Assembly (NCBI GenBank): GCA_009176605.1
Contig: SEYY01018836.1
Location: 100,001 to 127,500 of the forward strand
DNA from: Armadillidium nasatum
Taxonomy: Eukaryota > Arthropoda > Malacostraca > Isopoda > Armadillidiidae
Length of the DNA: 27,500 nucleotides
Direction: 5' to 3'
Positions 1-27,500 of this stretch are shown one piece after another (within the stretch, counting starts at the first letter, position 1; every line of letters begins with the position of its first letter). The position numbers and the translations under genes were made by a program. The notes under the pieces were generated by a model, which saw only the letters and a list, made by a program, of their open reading frames with translations, was not told the origin of the DNA and ran no database searches.

Positions 1-593
1 AAACCTAAAATAATATAATTTTATATAACGTAATATAAACCTTTATAAAATTATATATTATGCAAAAATATAATCTTTATTTTATAACATTAATTATCTT
101 TATTTTATAACATTAGTTATCTTTATTTTATAACTTTAATCAACTTTATTTTATAACATTAATTATCTTTATTTTATAACTTTAATTAACTATTTTTTAA
201 CTTTAATTATCTTATTTTATAACTTCAATTATCTTTATTTTATAACATTAATTATCTTTATTTTATAACATTAATTATCTTTATTTTATAACTTTATCTT
301 TATTTTATAACATTAATTATTTTATTTTATAACTTTATTTTATTTTATAACTTAATTATCTTTATTTTATAACTTTAATTATCTTTATTTTATAACTTTA
401 AATTTAATTATCTTTATTTTATAACATTAATTATCTTTATTTTATAACATTAATTATCTTTATTTTATAACTTTAATTATCTTTATTTTATAACTTTAAT
501 TATCTTTATTTTATAACATTAATTTAATTATCTTTTTTTTTTTAAAGGTTCTGGTTTAATATTTTTCTGTAACCTTCTTTCTGTTCTAACAAG
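1..593. repeat. 23-24 bp AT-rich minisatellite in the intron upstream of the LDLa exon
   Basis: From about 62 to 535 a unit of about 23-24 bp is repeated some 19-20 times with small deletions; its core is ttatctttattttataac followed by attaa or tttaa. It ends in a T-run at 531-542 that leads into unique intron sequence and the splice acceptor at 592-593. Bases 1-61 are AT-rich without clear units. No coding potential was seen. This fills the visible part of the intron before exon 1. Confidence 0.85.
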
Positions 594-13745
<13,152 letters not shown>

Positions 13746-13793
13746 CAAAGACGAGATAAAGAATACTACGATGAATATTCAGATTTTTTCCCT

Positions 13794-14930
13794 TGAAATT
13801 TAATGATTTCATTCAGTACATAATAAATACTAGCTCTTTAAAGACAGTATTGAAAATTGGTTCATATGAACTTGAAATTTAATGATTTCATTTAGTACTT
13901 AATAAATACTAGTTCTTTAAAGACAGTATTGAAAATTGGGTCATATGAACTTGAAATTTAATGATTTCCATCAGAAATTAATAAATACTAGTTCTTTAAA
14001 GACAGTATTGAAATTTGGTCATACGAACTTGAAATTTAATAATTTTCTTTAGTACTCACTAAACATTAATTTCTTGAAGACAGTAATGTAACTTGGATCA
14101 CATGAACTTGAAATTTAATGACATTTTTCAGTACTGAATAAATACTAATTTTTTGAAGACAATTTCGTACTTCGATCACATAAACTTAAAATTTAACAAT
14201 TTCCTTTAGTACTTAATAAACACTAACTCTATGAAAACAATAATGTACTTGGATCTCATTAACTTGAAATTTAATGATTTTTTTTCAGTAATTAATAAAC
14301 ACTAATTTTTTTAAAGAGAATTTTGTACTTGGATCATATGAACTTGAAATTTAATGATTTACTTCAGCACTTAATAAATATTAACTTTTTTAAGACAATT
14401 TTTACATAAACTTGAAATTTAATGATTTTCTGTAGTATTTTTTAAGACAATTTTTACATAAACTTGAAATTTAATGATTTTCTGTAGTATTTTTTAAGAC
14501 AATTTTTACATAAACTTGAAATTTAATGATTTTCTGTAGTATTTTTTAAGACAATTTTTACATAAACTTGAAATTTAATGATTTTCTGTAGTATTTTTTA
14601 AGACAATTTTTACATAAACTTGAAATTTAATGATTTTCTGTAGTACTTACTAAGCACTAATTTTTTTGAAGAAAGTAATGTAATTGGATCACATGAACTT
14701 GAATTTTAATGTTTTCCTTTAGTATTTAACAAACACTAATTTTTTAAAGCAAGATTTGCACTTTGATTAAATAAACTTAAAATTTAATTATTTTATTCTG
14801 TACATAATTGCACTAACAAGTTTTTAAAGATAATTTTGTACTTGTGTCGCATGAACTTGAAAATTAATTTCCTTCATTACTTAATAAACACTAATTTTTT
14901 TTTTTAAAAAGATAATTTGTATTTAGATCA
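13794..14930. repeat. 79-bp minisatellite with a poly(A) signal in most units
   Basis: It begins about 50 bp after the exon 6b stop. The unit is about 78-79 bp with the core acttgaaatttaatgattt, then cagtacttaataaatacta and ctttaaagacagtattg. AATAAA occurs at 13822, 13901, 13980, 14137, 14215, 14294, 14373 and 14883. Inside it, 14399-14650 holds a younger array of five near-identical 52-bp units made from a deleted version of the same unit. Confidence 0.9.
13822..14888 (+). terminator. Serial AATAAA poly(A) signals in the putative 3' UTR of exon 6b
   Basis: At least eight exact AATAAA hexamers, six of them spaced 78-79 bp or a multiple of it, are carried by the minisatellite directly after the stop codon. 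The first is 77 bp after the stop. The positions are read directly; use as 3' ends is inferred. Confidence 0.45.
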
Positions 14931-15721
14931 CATTCAATGTTAGGATTAGCTATTTGAAAGATATAATTATTGTCTTTGCGAGCGTTTGAAATCCTTTTAT
15001 TTCATAAATAAATTCATTATTATATCACTTCATTAGTCATCAGTTTCATTAGTTTATTAAATTCGATCTTCTATTCTTACTTCCTTTCACATTGCTTCTT
15101 ATCTTTTCTTTCCTTCCATTTTTAATTATCAATTAAGATACTCTTAAATCAAAGCAAGAAGTCACTAAGATCTACGCGAGAAAGAATGCGAGGGAAAAAT
15201 TGATCAATCCAACACATGGTTGTAATTAATAAAGCACACACCAAAGTGCCAACAGTTGGTCAAAACTGGAAGGCCCCTCGATCAGGTTGAGCAGCCACCC
15301 AAACAAAAAAAATTTTATTGTTTCCAGGACACATCAAAGAGAACGCAAAAGCAAACTCGGAAGCGACCAACCAATATACATTAATTTTGACCACGACTTA
15401 AAGGCAGCTGATTAACATGTTATGTAATCTGTCAACTCGGGCAGTTTACTTTAGTGTGTGCTAACTAGTTCTCCAGCAGGAGAGGATCACAAACTCTCAT
15501 TGCATGTGGACGTGTTTCGCTTGCTCTGAACTCGTGATGGCCTGAATGGCAGTATTTTATCTGCCTGGAGGGACGGTATATCCCTCGTCGATGAGGTTCG
15601 CTCTCAAAAATTATAGCACATAACATAGTTCTCGAACAGTTTGAGCTTTCATTTCCGCTTTGCTTGGGCGTACTTTAACACAATCAGATATCACATTACT
15701 TTAACGTTTTATTCTACACGA
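14931..15721. other. Unique stretch with higher GC, nothing recognised
   Basis: Bases 15160-15670 are clearly less AT-rich than their surroundings and non-repetitive, which could mark a buried old element or a regulatory region. Short frames exist on both strands, but none has a recognisable domain or signal peptide followed by a good donor. Confidence 0.45.
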
Positions 15722-15722
15722 T

Positions 15723-15725
<3 letters not shown>

Positions 15726-15766
<41 letters not shown>

Positions 15767-15903
15767 TTCACATCTCACGGGCATTGCCCTATTCGAGGAG
15801 ACGAACTTTTCTAGGTAGTATATACCTAGGATTCCCAAGAGGAATCGAACCGGCGCCCTCAAGCACGTGAGTCAATCACCCTACCGTTCGAGCCACGGTA
15901 GAC
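15726..15903 (-). mobile_element. tRNA-derived SINE, copy 4
   Basis: A 37-bp T-run (the minus-strand poly(A) tail) is followed by agttcacatctcacgggcat, the tatacctaggatt core, a B box (ggaatcgaacc on the plus strand) and a complete A box region ending ggtagac at 15903. The long tail and good match to copy 2 suggest a young insertion. Confidence 0.85.
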
Positions 15904-15980
15904 TACATCTTAAATCTCTTTAAAAATAGGTTAAGGTTTCATATTTTTTTCGTACATGTTAAATAAAATGTCAGCATCGT

Positions 15981-16229
<249 letters not shown>

Positions 16230-16288
16230 CTAAGGTAATAAATACTGGATAATTAATGTTTTTTATTTTTGTTTTTTTTAAATACTTT

Positions 16289-16296
<8 letters not shown>

Positions 16297-16334
<38 letters not shown>

Positions 16335-16457
16335 AAAAAAAAAAAAAAAAAAAAATCGCTTTTTTTTTGTCAAAATACAAATCTTGGTATTTTTTTTAGA
16401 GTTTTTAATTAAATTAGAATTGTATCACTTATTTCACGCAATACTGAATATATTTCA

Positions 16458-16506
<49 letters not shown>

Positions 16507-16632
16507 TTAATAATATATTACAACTACTACTTCTACTATTACTAATAATAATAATATTAGAAGTACTATTATTCCTATTACTACTGCTACTACTATTAAT
16601 AATAAAAGTATTACTATTACTTCTACTATTGT

Positions 16633-16700
<68 letters not shown>

Positions 16701-16703
16701 TAA
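16297..16703. repeat. Poly(A) tracts and compound (AAT)n/(ACT)n microsatellite
   Basis: A-runs at about 16297-16330 and 16335-16355, (AAT)n at about 16460-16503, mixed acta/aata triplets at 16520-16640, (ACT)n at about 16634-16664 and (AAT)n at about 16665-16702. The compound order suggests stepwise mutation of one ancestral AAT array. Confidence 0.88.
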
Positions 16704-16814
16704 TAACGATATTTCAAACCTTATAATATAATCTACCAGTATTGTATTGATAAAATCTGAATGTTTGAAATAATTATATATTATAAAATTATTGAAAATA
16801 TTATTTATAAACTG

Positions 16815-17723
<909 letters not shown>

Positions 17724-18065
17724 ATATTAAGTAAAATAAATATATTTTATTCTTTTAATACTATTTCTGTAAATGTATTAAGTATATTGTATCTGCTACA
17801 CATTCTACAGGTGAGAAACGTGTAGCTGTAGTTCATTTCTAAATTTTAAGAAAGTTTGGAAAGTTTAAAAGTAATTTTATGTAAGTAAAATATATTTTTT
17901 TTTATAAATTATTATTTAAGTTTAAAATCATGAAGTTTATAATGTGAAGCAATAACTGAAATAAATAATTAATTAAGTACTTTTATTTTGATAAACCTTA
18001 AAAATAATAATAATAATAAAAATTAACGTGGATATAATAAAAATAATTAAATATAATTGGAAATA

Positions 18066-18221
18066 AAAATGTCACAACAAATTTTTTTCTGTTATTTTCT
18101 AATTACAAAAATCGGTGAAGCGACTTTCTTATGCTTATCATGTCTTTTTCTCTATTGAAAATTTTACTGTGAGATTTTTTGCCACTTGTCCCAACGATTC
18201 GTTAGGACAATTTTTGTAGTG
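18066..18221 (+). mobile_element. MITE, copy 3 (5'-truncated)
   Basis: It starts inside the element at aaaaatgtcacaacaaattt and runs to the right inverted repeat acttgtcccaacgattcgtt, then aggacaatttttgtagtg. The left inverted repeat is missing. It has the same orientation as copies 1 and 2. Confidence 0.85.
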
Positions 18222-18387
18222 TTGGAAATAGAAAGAATCAAAGTTGGGGTCGACTTTTTTTTTCCTTTTATTATTATTTTTTGCAAAATGGCGGAAAGAG
18301 TCTGAGGAACAGGAATCAGAAAGATAATTGCATTTTCTACGGATGAAGAAGCTCCTAGTGTTCCGTAGGATATATTTAGCACTCCTA

Positions 18388-18588
18388 CACAGCAAAAATT
18401 GTCCTAACGAATCGTTGGGACAAGCGGCAAAAATATTAGTAAAATTTTCAATAGAGAAAAGACATGTTAAGCATAACAAAGTCGCTTCACCGATTTATTT
18501 TTTCTAACTAGAAAATAAACAAAGAAAATTCGTTGTGACATTTTTACCACATGTCCCAACGATTCGTTTAGGACAATTTTAGCATTCC
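18388..18588 (-). mobile_element. MITE, copy 4 (inverted)
   Basis: Left end cacagcaaaaattgtcctaa, right end ttaggacaattttagcattc, TA at 18386-18387 and 18589-18590, about 201 bp. The inner sequence runs in the opposite direction to copies 1-3. Together with copy 3 it forms an inverted pair around a 166-bp spacer. Confidence 0.85.
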
Positions 18589-18774
18589 TACTACAAGTCT
18601 GACTCACTAGTAAGAATTGTTCATCTTCTAACAATATTTTTCTTAAAGCGTTCTAAATCTCTTTGGTTTTTCTTTACTTTTCTTAATTATAATTTAGTCA
18701 AATCGAAAAATGTTTATTCAGCAAATTTTTTTTAAATGTAAATTTCAAATTAAAATTACAAATTAAAATAATAT

Positions 18775-19325
<551 letters not shown>

Positions 19326-19467
19326 TTTATGACGTCATCGGTGACTTTAGGATTTTGAGTTTGTAGTATTGGCAAATTTAATGAATTTCAGTTTAACAGT
19401 AGTAGTGAGGTATTAATGGCAATAAATAAATGAATTTTTAATATTAATGCGTCCTTATGCAAGATAA

Positions 19468-19600
<133 letters not shown>

Positions 19601-19627
19601 TATTTGAAATTTATGCAAGTTCATAAT

Positions 19628-20615
<988 letters not shown>

Positions 20616-20695
20616 GGTGTGTGTGTATGCGTGTGTCTGTGTGTGTTTGTGTGAGTTTGTGTGTGTATGTGTGTGTGTTTGTGTGTTATGTGTTT

Positions 20696-20750
<55 letters not shown>
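20616..20750. repeat. (GT)n microsatellite
   Basis: GT repeat, imperfect at 20616-20703 and pure at about 20704-20750. Confidence 0.93.
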
Positions 20751-20751
<1 letters not shown>

Positions 20752-21714
20752 AAAGACTGGAAAAAAAAACCAAGATTTGTGAAGTGGCACAAGAATGAAA
20801 ATATTTAGATATAAAAATAGTAATTAAAATTAGATAAATAATAAATTATATAATAACATTAATAAATAAATCGTAAATGAAACATGCATTGTTTACTTAT
20901 GTTATTATTATATTACAGAACTTAACTGTTTTTTTTTTAAATGGTTTTACGTTATTGAGCTCCGCTGGTTAAGTGTTTTTTTTTTTCGCGTTTTTTTTTG
21001 TTGCTGTTTTTTTTGTTTGTTTATTTTTTTTTAAATTGCATTTAAAAATTTAATATTTGTAAAGTTTTATTTCATTTAAGTTAATAGTCTTAACTTTCAT
21101 TTATAATTTAAATATATATAAAAAAAGGTGAAGTTCCTTTTAAGAAAACTACTGTTCTTTTTTTGCACTGGTGTTTTAGCGAAATTTTCTCCAAACTATC
21201 GCCATTAACTGATTTATGGCATAATTGAAAGAACTATTACTCCAGTCATAATTTTTCCATTTCCTTATTGATCTCAAAAACACAAAGAAAACTAAACACT
21301 GTTTCAAAAAAGAAAGAAAAAGAAGAAGTATAATATATTTTTTAGTATATTATTGAAGTTTTAAAACATCGAACATTCTTATCGACAGAGCATTTCGTCG
21401 ACAGTTTGATGGAAGAGAGTCGGGCAAGCTTTGAAATCTATTTTAACTCGACAAAATATTAGTACTTAACTACTTCACTATTTTAGTACTTCACTACTTT
21501 AGTACCAAATGTTTAAAATAATACATAATATGTGAAATTCTAAGAAAAATAATATCAGTAATATTAAATAATAATAATTAGTATTAATATGTAATAATAT
21601 TTGTATTAAAAGTTTTACTATTTTTCTAAGAAGTTATTTTTTGAAAATTTTTAAAATTGAACTTAAACAAAAAATGATTTTTCCATTTCAAGGTTTTGGT
21701 ATTTCAATTTTTAA
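20751..21714. other. AT-rich unique stretch, nothing recognised
   Basis: It contains T-runs (20930-21030) and short AT-rich segments only. No open frame above background, RNA gene or transposon end was recognised. Confidence 0.5.
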
Positions 21715-21747
21715 GTATATATATATATTATATATATATTATATATA

Positions 21748-21837
<90 letters not shown>

Positions 21838-21978
21838 GTATATATATTATAGAATTTTTTTTTTTAAATTTTTTTTATTATTTTAATATTTATTATATTT
21901 TATTATTTTATTATTTTATTATTATTATTTATTATTATTATATTAATTATTATTATTATTATTATTATTATATTAATA

Positions 21979-22010
<32 letters not shown>

Positions 22011-22111
22011 TATATTATATTATTACATTATTATTATTAATATTATCATTATTAATATTATTATTATTATTTACAATTAATATTATTATTATTATTACAA
22101 TTATGTAATTC

Positions 22112-22149
<38 letters not shown>

Positions 22150-22150
22150 T
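21715..22150. repeat. (TA)n followed by degenerate (ATT)n array
   Basis: TA repeats with tta slips at 21715-21848, then irregular ATT/ATTT repeats to about 22150, with pure (ATT)n at about 22110-22150. Confidence 0.9.
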
Positions 22151-22389
22151 TGTTCGGAATGTCATGTTTTATAAAACTGCATTTTTCCTAAAATTGTATA
22201 AGAGACTATTCCTTTACCCCCCAGACCAGATATATTTTTAAAACTAAAAATCTTTGTCTGATCCAAACCCTTTCAAACTGTTTATCATTGCCATCCCTTT
22301 TCAAGAAACAAATAATTTTTAAGACATTTTCCAAGTTAAAAAAAAATAAAAAGATAAAGTTACTAATGTGAAAGGCTAAGATAAAGTTA

Positions 22390-22394
22390 CTATC

Positions 22395-22460
<66 letters not shown>

Positions 22461-22484
22461 CTATCTATCTATCTATCTATCTAC

Positions 22485-22559
<75 letters not shown>

Positions 22560-22570
22560 CTATCTACTTA

Positions 22571-22618
<48 letters not shown>

Positions 22619-22619
22619 T
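22390..22619. repeat. (CTAT)n tetranucleotide microsatellite
   Basis: About 57 CTAT units (GATA on the complement) over 230 bp with interruptions at about 22405, 22460, 22483 and 22559-22571. Confidence 0.95.
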
Positions 22620-22670
22620 CTAAAATCTTTATGCCAGATTTTATCGAAAACTTTCTATAAGTCTTTTAAT

Positions 22671-22822
22671 TTAATTATTGCATCTCACAGTCATTGCCAT
22701 ATTGAAGGAGGAGAACTTTAATAGGTAATTAATTTTTAAGCAGAATCCATCTGAGGGCTCGAACCAGAGCCTTCGAGCATTTGGGTCAGGTCAGCCATTC
22801 TTCCGTTAAGCTACTGTAGAGG
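22671..22822 (-). mobile_element. tRNA-derived SINE, copy 5 (old, diverged)
   Basis: It keeps gcatctcacagtcattgcc, a degraded body, a B box (ggctcgaacc on the plus strand) and an A box region (cttccgttaagctactgtag), all in the same order as the other copies. Many substitutions mark it as older or as a related subfamily. The core palindrome cctaggtatat is lost. Confidence 0.7.
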
Positions 22823-22884
22823 CTAAATAGAACTACAGCAAAAAATTCGCTAAAACGCTAAAGTGCAGAAGAAACTAAAAAAAA

Positions 22885-23612
22885 GTAATGAAGATTAGAC
22901 GAAGATTAGTAGTGAAGATTAGACGAAGATTAGTGGTGAAGATTAGACGAAGATTAGTAGTAGTGAAGATTAGACGAAGATTAGTGGTGAAGATTAGACG
23001 AAGATTAGTAGTGAAGATTAGACGAAGATTAGTGGTGAAGATTAGACGAAGATTAGTAGTGAAGATTAGACGAAGATTAGTGGTGAAGATTAGACGAAGA
23101 TTAGTAGTGAAGATTAGACGAAGATTAGTGGATTGAAGATTAGACGAAGATTAGTGGTGAAGATTAGACGAAGATTAGCAGTAAAGATTAGACTGAAGAG
23201 TAGTAGTGAAGATTAGACGAATATTAGTGGTGAAGATTAGACGAAGATTAGTAGTGAAGATTAGACGAAGATTAGTGGTGAAGATTAGACGAAGATTAGA
23301 CGAAGATTAGTAGTGAAGATTAGTGAAGATTAGACGAAGATTAGTGGTGAAGATTAGACGAAGATTAGCAGTAAAGATTAGACGAAGAGTAGTAGTGAAG
23401 ATTAGACGAATATTAGTGGTGAAGATTAGTAGTGAAGATTAGACGAATATTAGTGGTGAAGATTAGACGAAGATTAGCAGTAAAGATTAGACGAAGATTA
23501 GTAATGAAGATTAGACGAATATTAGTGGTGAAGATTAGAAGAATAATATTAGTGGTGAAGATTAGAAGAATAATATTGGTGAAGATTAAACGAAAATTAG
23601 TGATAAAGATTA
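22885..23612. repeat. 24-bp minisatellite with higher-order structure
   Basis: The 24-bp unit (gaagattagacgaagattag plus tggt or tagt) occurs about 30 times. The last bases alternate between agtggt and agtagt for many units, so the working unit is often a 48-bp dimer. A larger block carrying agcagtaaag, then gaagagtagtagt and gaatattagtgg is present at about 23155-23236, 23345-23424 and, shortened, at 23455-23530. Because 24 is a multiple of three, an open frame (KIRRRLVV repeated) appears at 22888-23136. It has no start context, homologous domain or splice support and is not called as a gene. Confidence 0.92.
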
Positions 23613-24095
23613 TATACTCCCAAAATTTCAGTTAAACATTACACTCTACAAATTTGGGAAGAGATGAAGGGAAAGCAACTGGACAGTTGTGTGGAAGGTT
23701 GAAATCTCCTTTTAAAAGAACAGATTAAAATGAACGAACTCTTCAAAAAAGGAAGGATTGGATTAAGATGATGGCATTGAGAAAATATTTCACCAAGGCA
23801 AAGTGCAAGCTCAAAATTACAAGTTAAGTTCATAAAGGACAATTACCTTAGTATTAAGCTCAGAGAAAGTAGAAATAAGATCTTCAGGAGAAATTACAAT
23901 GCTAGGGATAAGTTAATTAAATGTGGATAAGTTGGAAGTACATCAGAATTGTCTAAGTGTAATTAGATGCAAATGTTCACTTTAATAAGCAAAAGGGAAG
24001 AAACAAGAATGAGACAAGAAGGAATGAAATAGGAATGAAAAAAAGGTAGTTGACATATTTTGGAAAGGGTTAGAAAGGACGAGTAGAAGGAAGAA
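23613..24095. other. Unique purine-rich stretch, nothing recognised
   Basis: Non-repetitive, purine-rich on the plus strand. Short frames on both strands have no recognisable domain. Confidence 0.5.
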
Positions 24096-24262
24096 CAGAA
24101 ATGATTACTTCATTTCTAAAGAACATAAATGTTTACTTCATTTCTGAAGAACATAAATGTTTACTTCATTTCTAAAGAACAGAAATGATTACTTCATTTC
24201 TAAAGAACATAAATGATTACTTCATTTCTAAAGAACATAAATGATTACTTCATTTCTAAAGA
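24096..24262. repeat. 28-bp minisatellite, about six copies
   Basis: The unit is ttcatttctaaagaacat followed by aaatgattac. Copies differ by tgatt/tgttt and acataa/acagaa changes. Confidence 0.88.
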
Positions 24263-24545
24263 GGAAGGTGCTTTTCGCTAGAAAAAAAAATATATATCGC
24301 ACGATTCTGGGATTAATTTGTTAGTAGCATAAGTATTTGAAGTTTAAATTCCTGTAGGCAGAATTTTTCAGAGAATATTAGAGTATTAGGGAACGAGAGA
24401 AGCTAAACTAAGGGTTTTGAGTCCCCCCCCCCCCCCGAAGAGAAAAGGAATGGATGTAATCTTTCATGTCAGAGATGATCACTTCAGCTCCTTGTTATCC
24501 TCACTCAGATGAACTCCTGCTACAGAAGCAATAGCATTCTATAGA

Positions 24546-24659
24546 CACAGCAAAAATTGTCCTAACGAATCGTTGGGACAAGTTTCAAAAATGTCACAGT
24601 AAAATTTTCAATAGAGAAAAGACATGTAAAATAAAAAATAGCTTCAATAAATTTTTTTT
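24546..24659 (-). mobile_element. MITE, copy 5 (truncated)
   Basis: Left inverted repeat cacagcaaaaattgtcctaa, then aacgaatcgttgggacaagt, followed by the inner sequence in the same direction as copy 4 (attttcaatagagaaaagac). It breaks off at about 24659 in a T-run next to a (TA)n tract; the other end is missing. Confidence 0.82.
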
Positions 24660-24678
24660 TCTTTTTTAATATGTTTAA

Positions 24679-25372
<694 letters not shown>

Positions 25373-25400
25373 TAATTTTTTTTTACCTTTTCACATAAAG

Positions 25401-27060
<1,660 letters not shown>

Positions 27061-27091
27061 GTACGTAGTTTATTCATTATTATTATTATTA

Positions 27092-27148
<57 letters not shown>

Positions 27149-27149
<1 letters not shown>

Positions 27150-27211
27150 GGAAGTTGTTGCTTAATCTCCGCACAAGGAGTCGAACCCTGGACTCTCACC
27201 AGAGGAAAACC
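27149..27211 (-). mobile_element. Possible truncated tRNA-derived element
   Basis: The minus strand contains ccagggttcgactcc, a good RNA polymerase III B box inside a plausible T-arm. The (AAT)n on that strand could be its 3' tail. It differs from the main SINE family of the window. The A box is missing, so this is a fragment at best. Confidence 0.4.
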
Positions 27212-27234
27212 ATATTTTAATATCTTCCAAATCA

Positions 27235-27500
27235 GAAAAAGAAATTGATTCAATTGATTGATAAAGATATAAAAGATTCAGATGCCCATAAATATATGCG
27301 ATTCAATTGACTGATAAAGATATAAATGGTTCTTCTGCCTATAAAGATATGTAATTCATTTGATTAATAAAGACATAAATGATTCAGATGCCAATAAAGA
27401 TATTTGATTCATTTGATTGATAAAGACATAAATGATTGAGTTGCCCATAAATATATGCGATTCAGTTGATTGATAAAGACATAAATGATTGAGTTTCCTA
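27235..27500. repeat. 53-bp minisatellite, about five copies, running off the window
   Basis: The unit contains gattcaattgattgataaag, then atataaatgattcagatgcc and cataaatatatgc. Copies start near 27245, 27299, 27352, 27407 and 27460 and differ by several substitutions each. Confidence 0.87.

Larger units (their letters stand above)
27061..27500 (+). other. Start of the following intron: (ATT)n, tRNA-like fragment, 53-bp minisatellite
   Basis: (ATT)n at 27074-27148, a possible tRNA-derived fragment at 27149-27211, then a 53-bp minisatellite from about 27235 to the window end. No exon was seen. Confidence 0.65.

Noticed and set aside
18138-18479. 113-residue minus-strand gene
   Set aside because: Runs through two MITE copies; its sequence follows their terminal repeats.
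22888-23136. Basic repeat protein with KIRRRLVV units
   Set aside because: Arises from a 24-bp minisatellite whose period is a multiple of three; other copies of the array are broken by indels; no domain or splice support. Kept only as a repeat and an observation.

Overview
This window is animal genomic DNA, very AT-rich and extraordinarily dense in microsatellites: (TA)n, (AAT/ATT)n, (CA)n, (CTAT)n and (CTT)n tracts, many of them 100-900 bp long. It also holds several minisatellites, tRNA-derived SINEs, TA-flanked MITEs and degraded LINE pieces. Genes are split by spliceosomal introns with GT-AG ends. The repeat load and the receptor family suggest a decapod crustacean, most likely a penaeid shrimp. 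That assignment is an inference from genome style, not from a species-specific marker.

Region 1 (about 594-13745, + strand) is the 3' part of a gene for a Cys-loop (pentameric) ligand-gated ion channel subunit with an extracellular LDL-receptor class A (LDLa) module. Exons at 594-824 (LDLa plus start of the ligand-binding domain), 2532-2757, 3723-3892 (canonical 13-residue Cys-loop), 7599-7712, 9929-10039 (pre-M1 and M1) and 10305-10773 (M2, M3, cytoplasmic loop, M4, stop) can be joined by eye. A second M2-M3-M4 exon with its own stop lies at 13268-13745. No other ligand-binding or M1 exon lies between the two, so the gene seems to have two alternative 3'-terminal exons, or an orphan duplicate. 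One inconsistency remains: exon 5 as written ends in phase 0, while both terminal exons need a phase-2 donor. A single-base error or mutation in an A6 run would explain this.

Region 2 (13746-25400) is about 11.7 kb with no supportable gene. It holds a poly(A)-signal-bearing minisatellite directly after the second terminal exon, several very long (TA)n and (AAT)n tracts, MITEs, SINEs, a (CTAT)n tract and a hierarchical 24-bp minisatellite.

Region 3 (25401-27060, + strand) holds two exons of the next gene, encoding a pentraxin/LamG-like (concanavalin A-like) domain. Their phases match. This looks like the N-terminal part of a second member of the same family in head-to-tail array, i.e. pentraxin-like, then LDLa, then channel. 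The pentraxin part of gene 1 and the LDLa/channel part of gene 2 lie outside the window, so the full architecture is inferred by combining the two partial genes.

If both genes are expressed they would make cell-surface receptor-channels whose extracellular part carries extra adhesion or ligand-recognition modules. In gene 1 the choice of 3' exon would exchange the whole pore, cytoplasmic loop and M4 while keeping the same ligand-binding domain.
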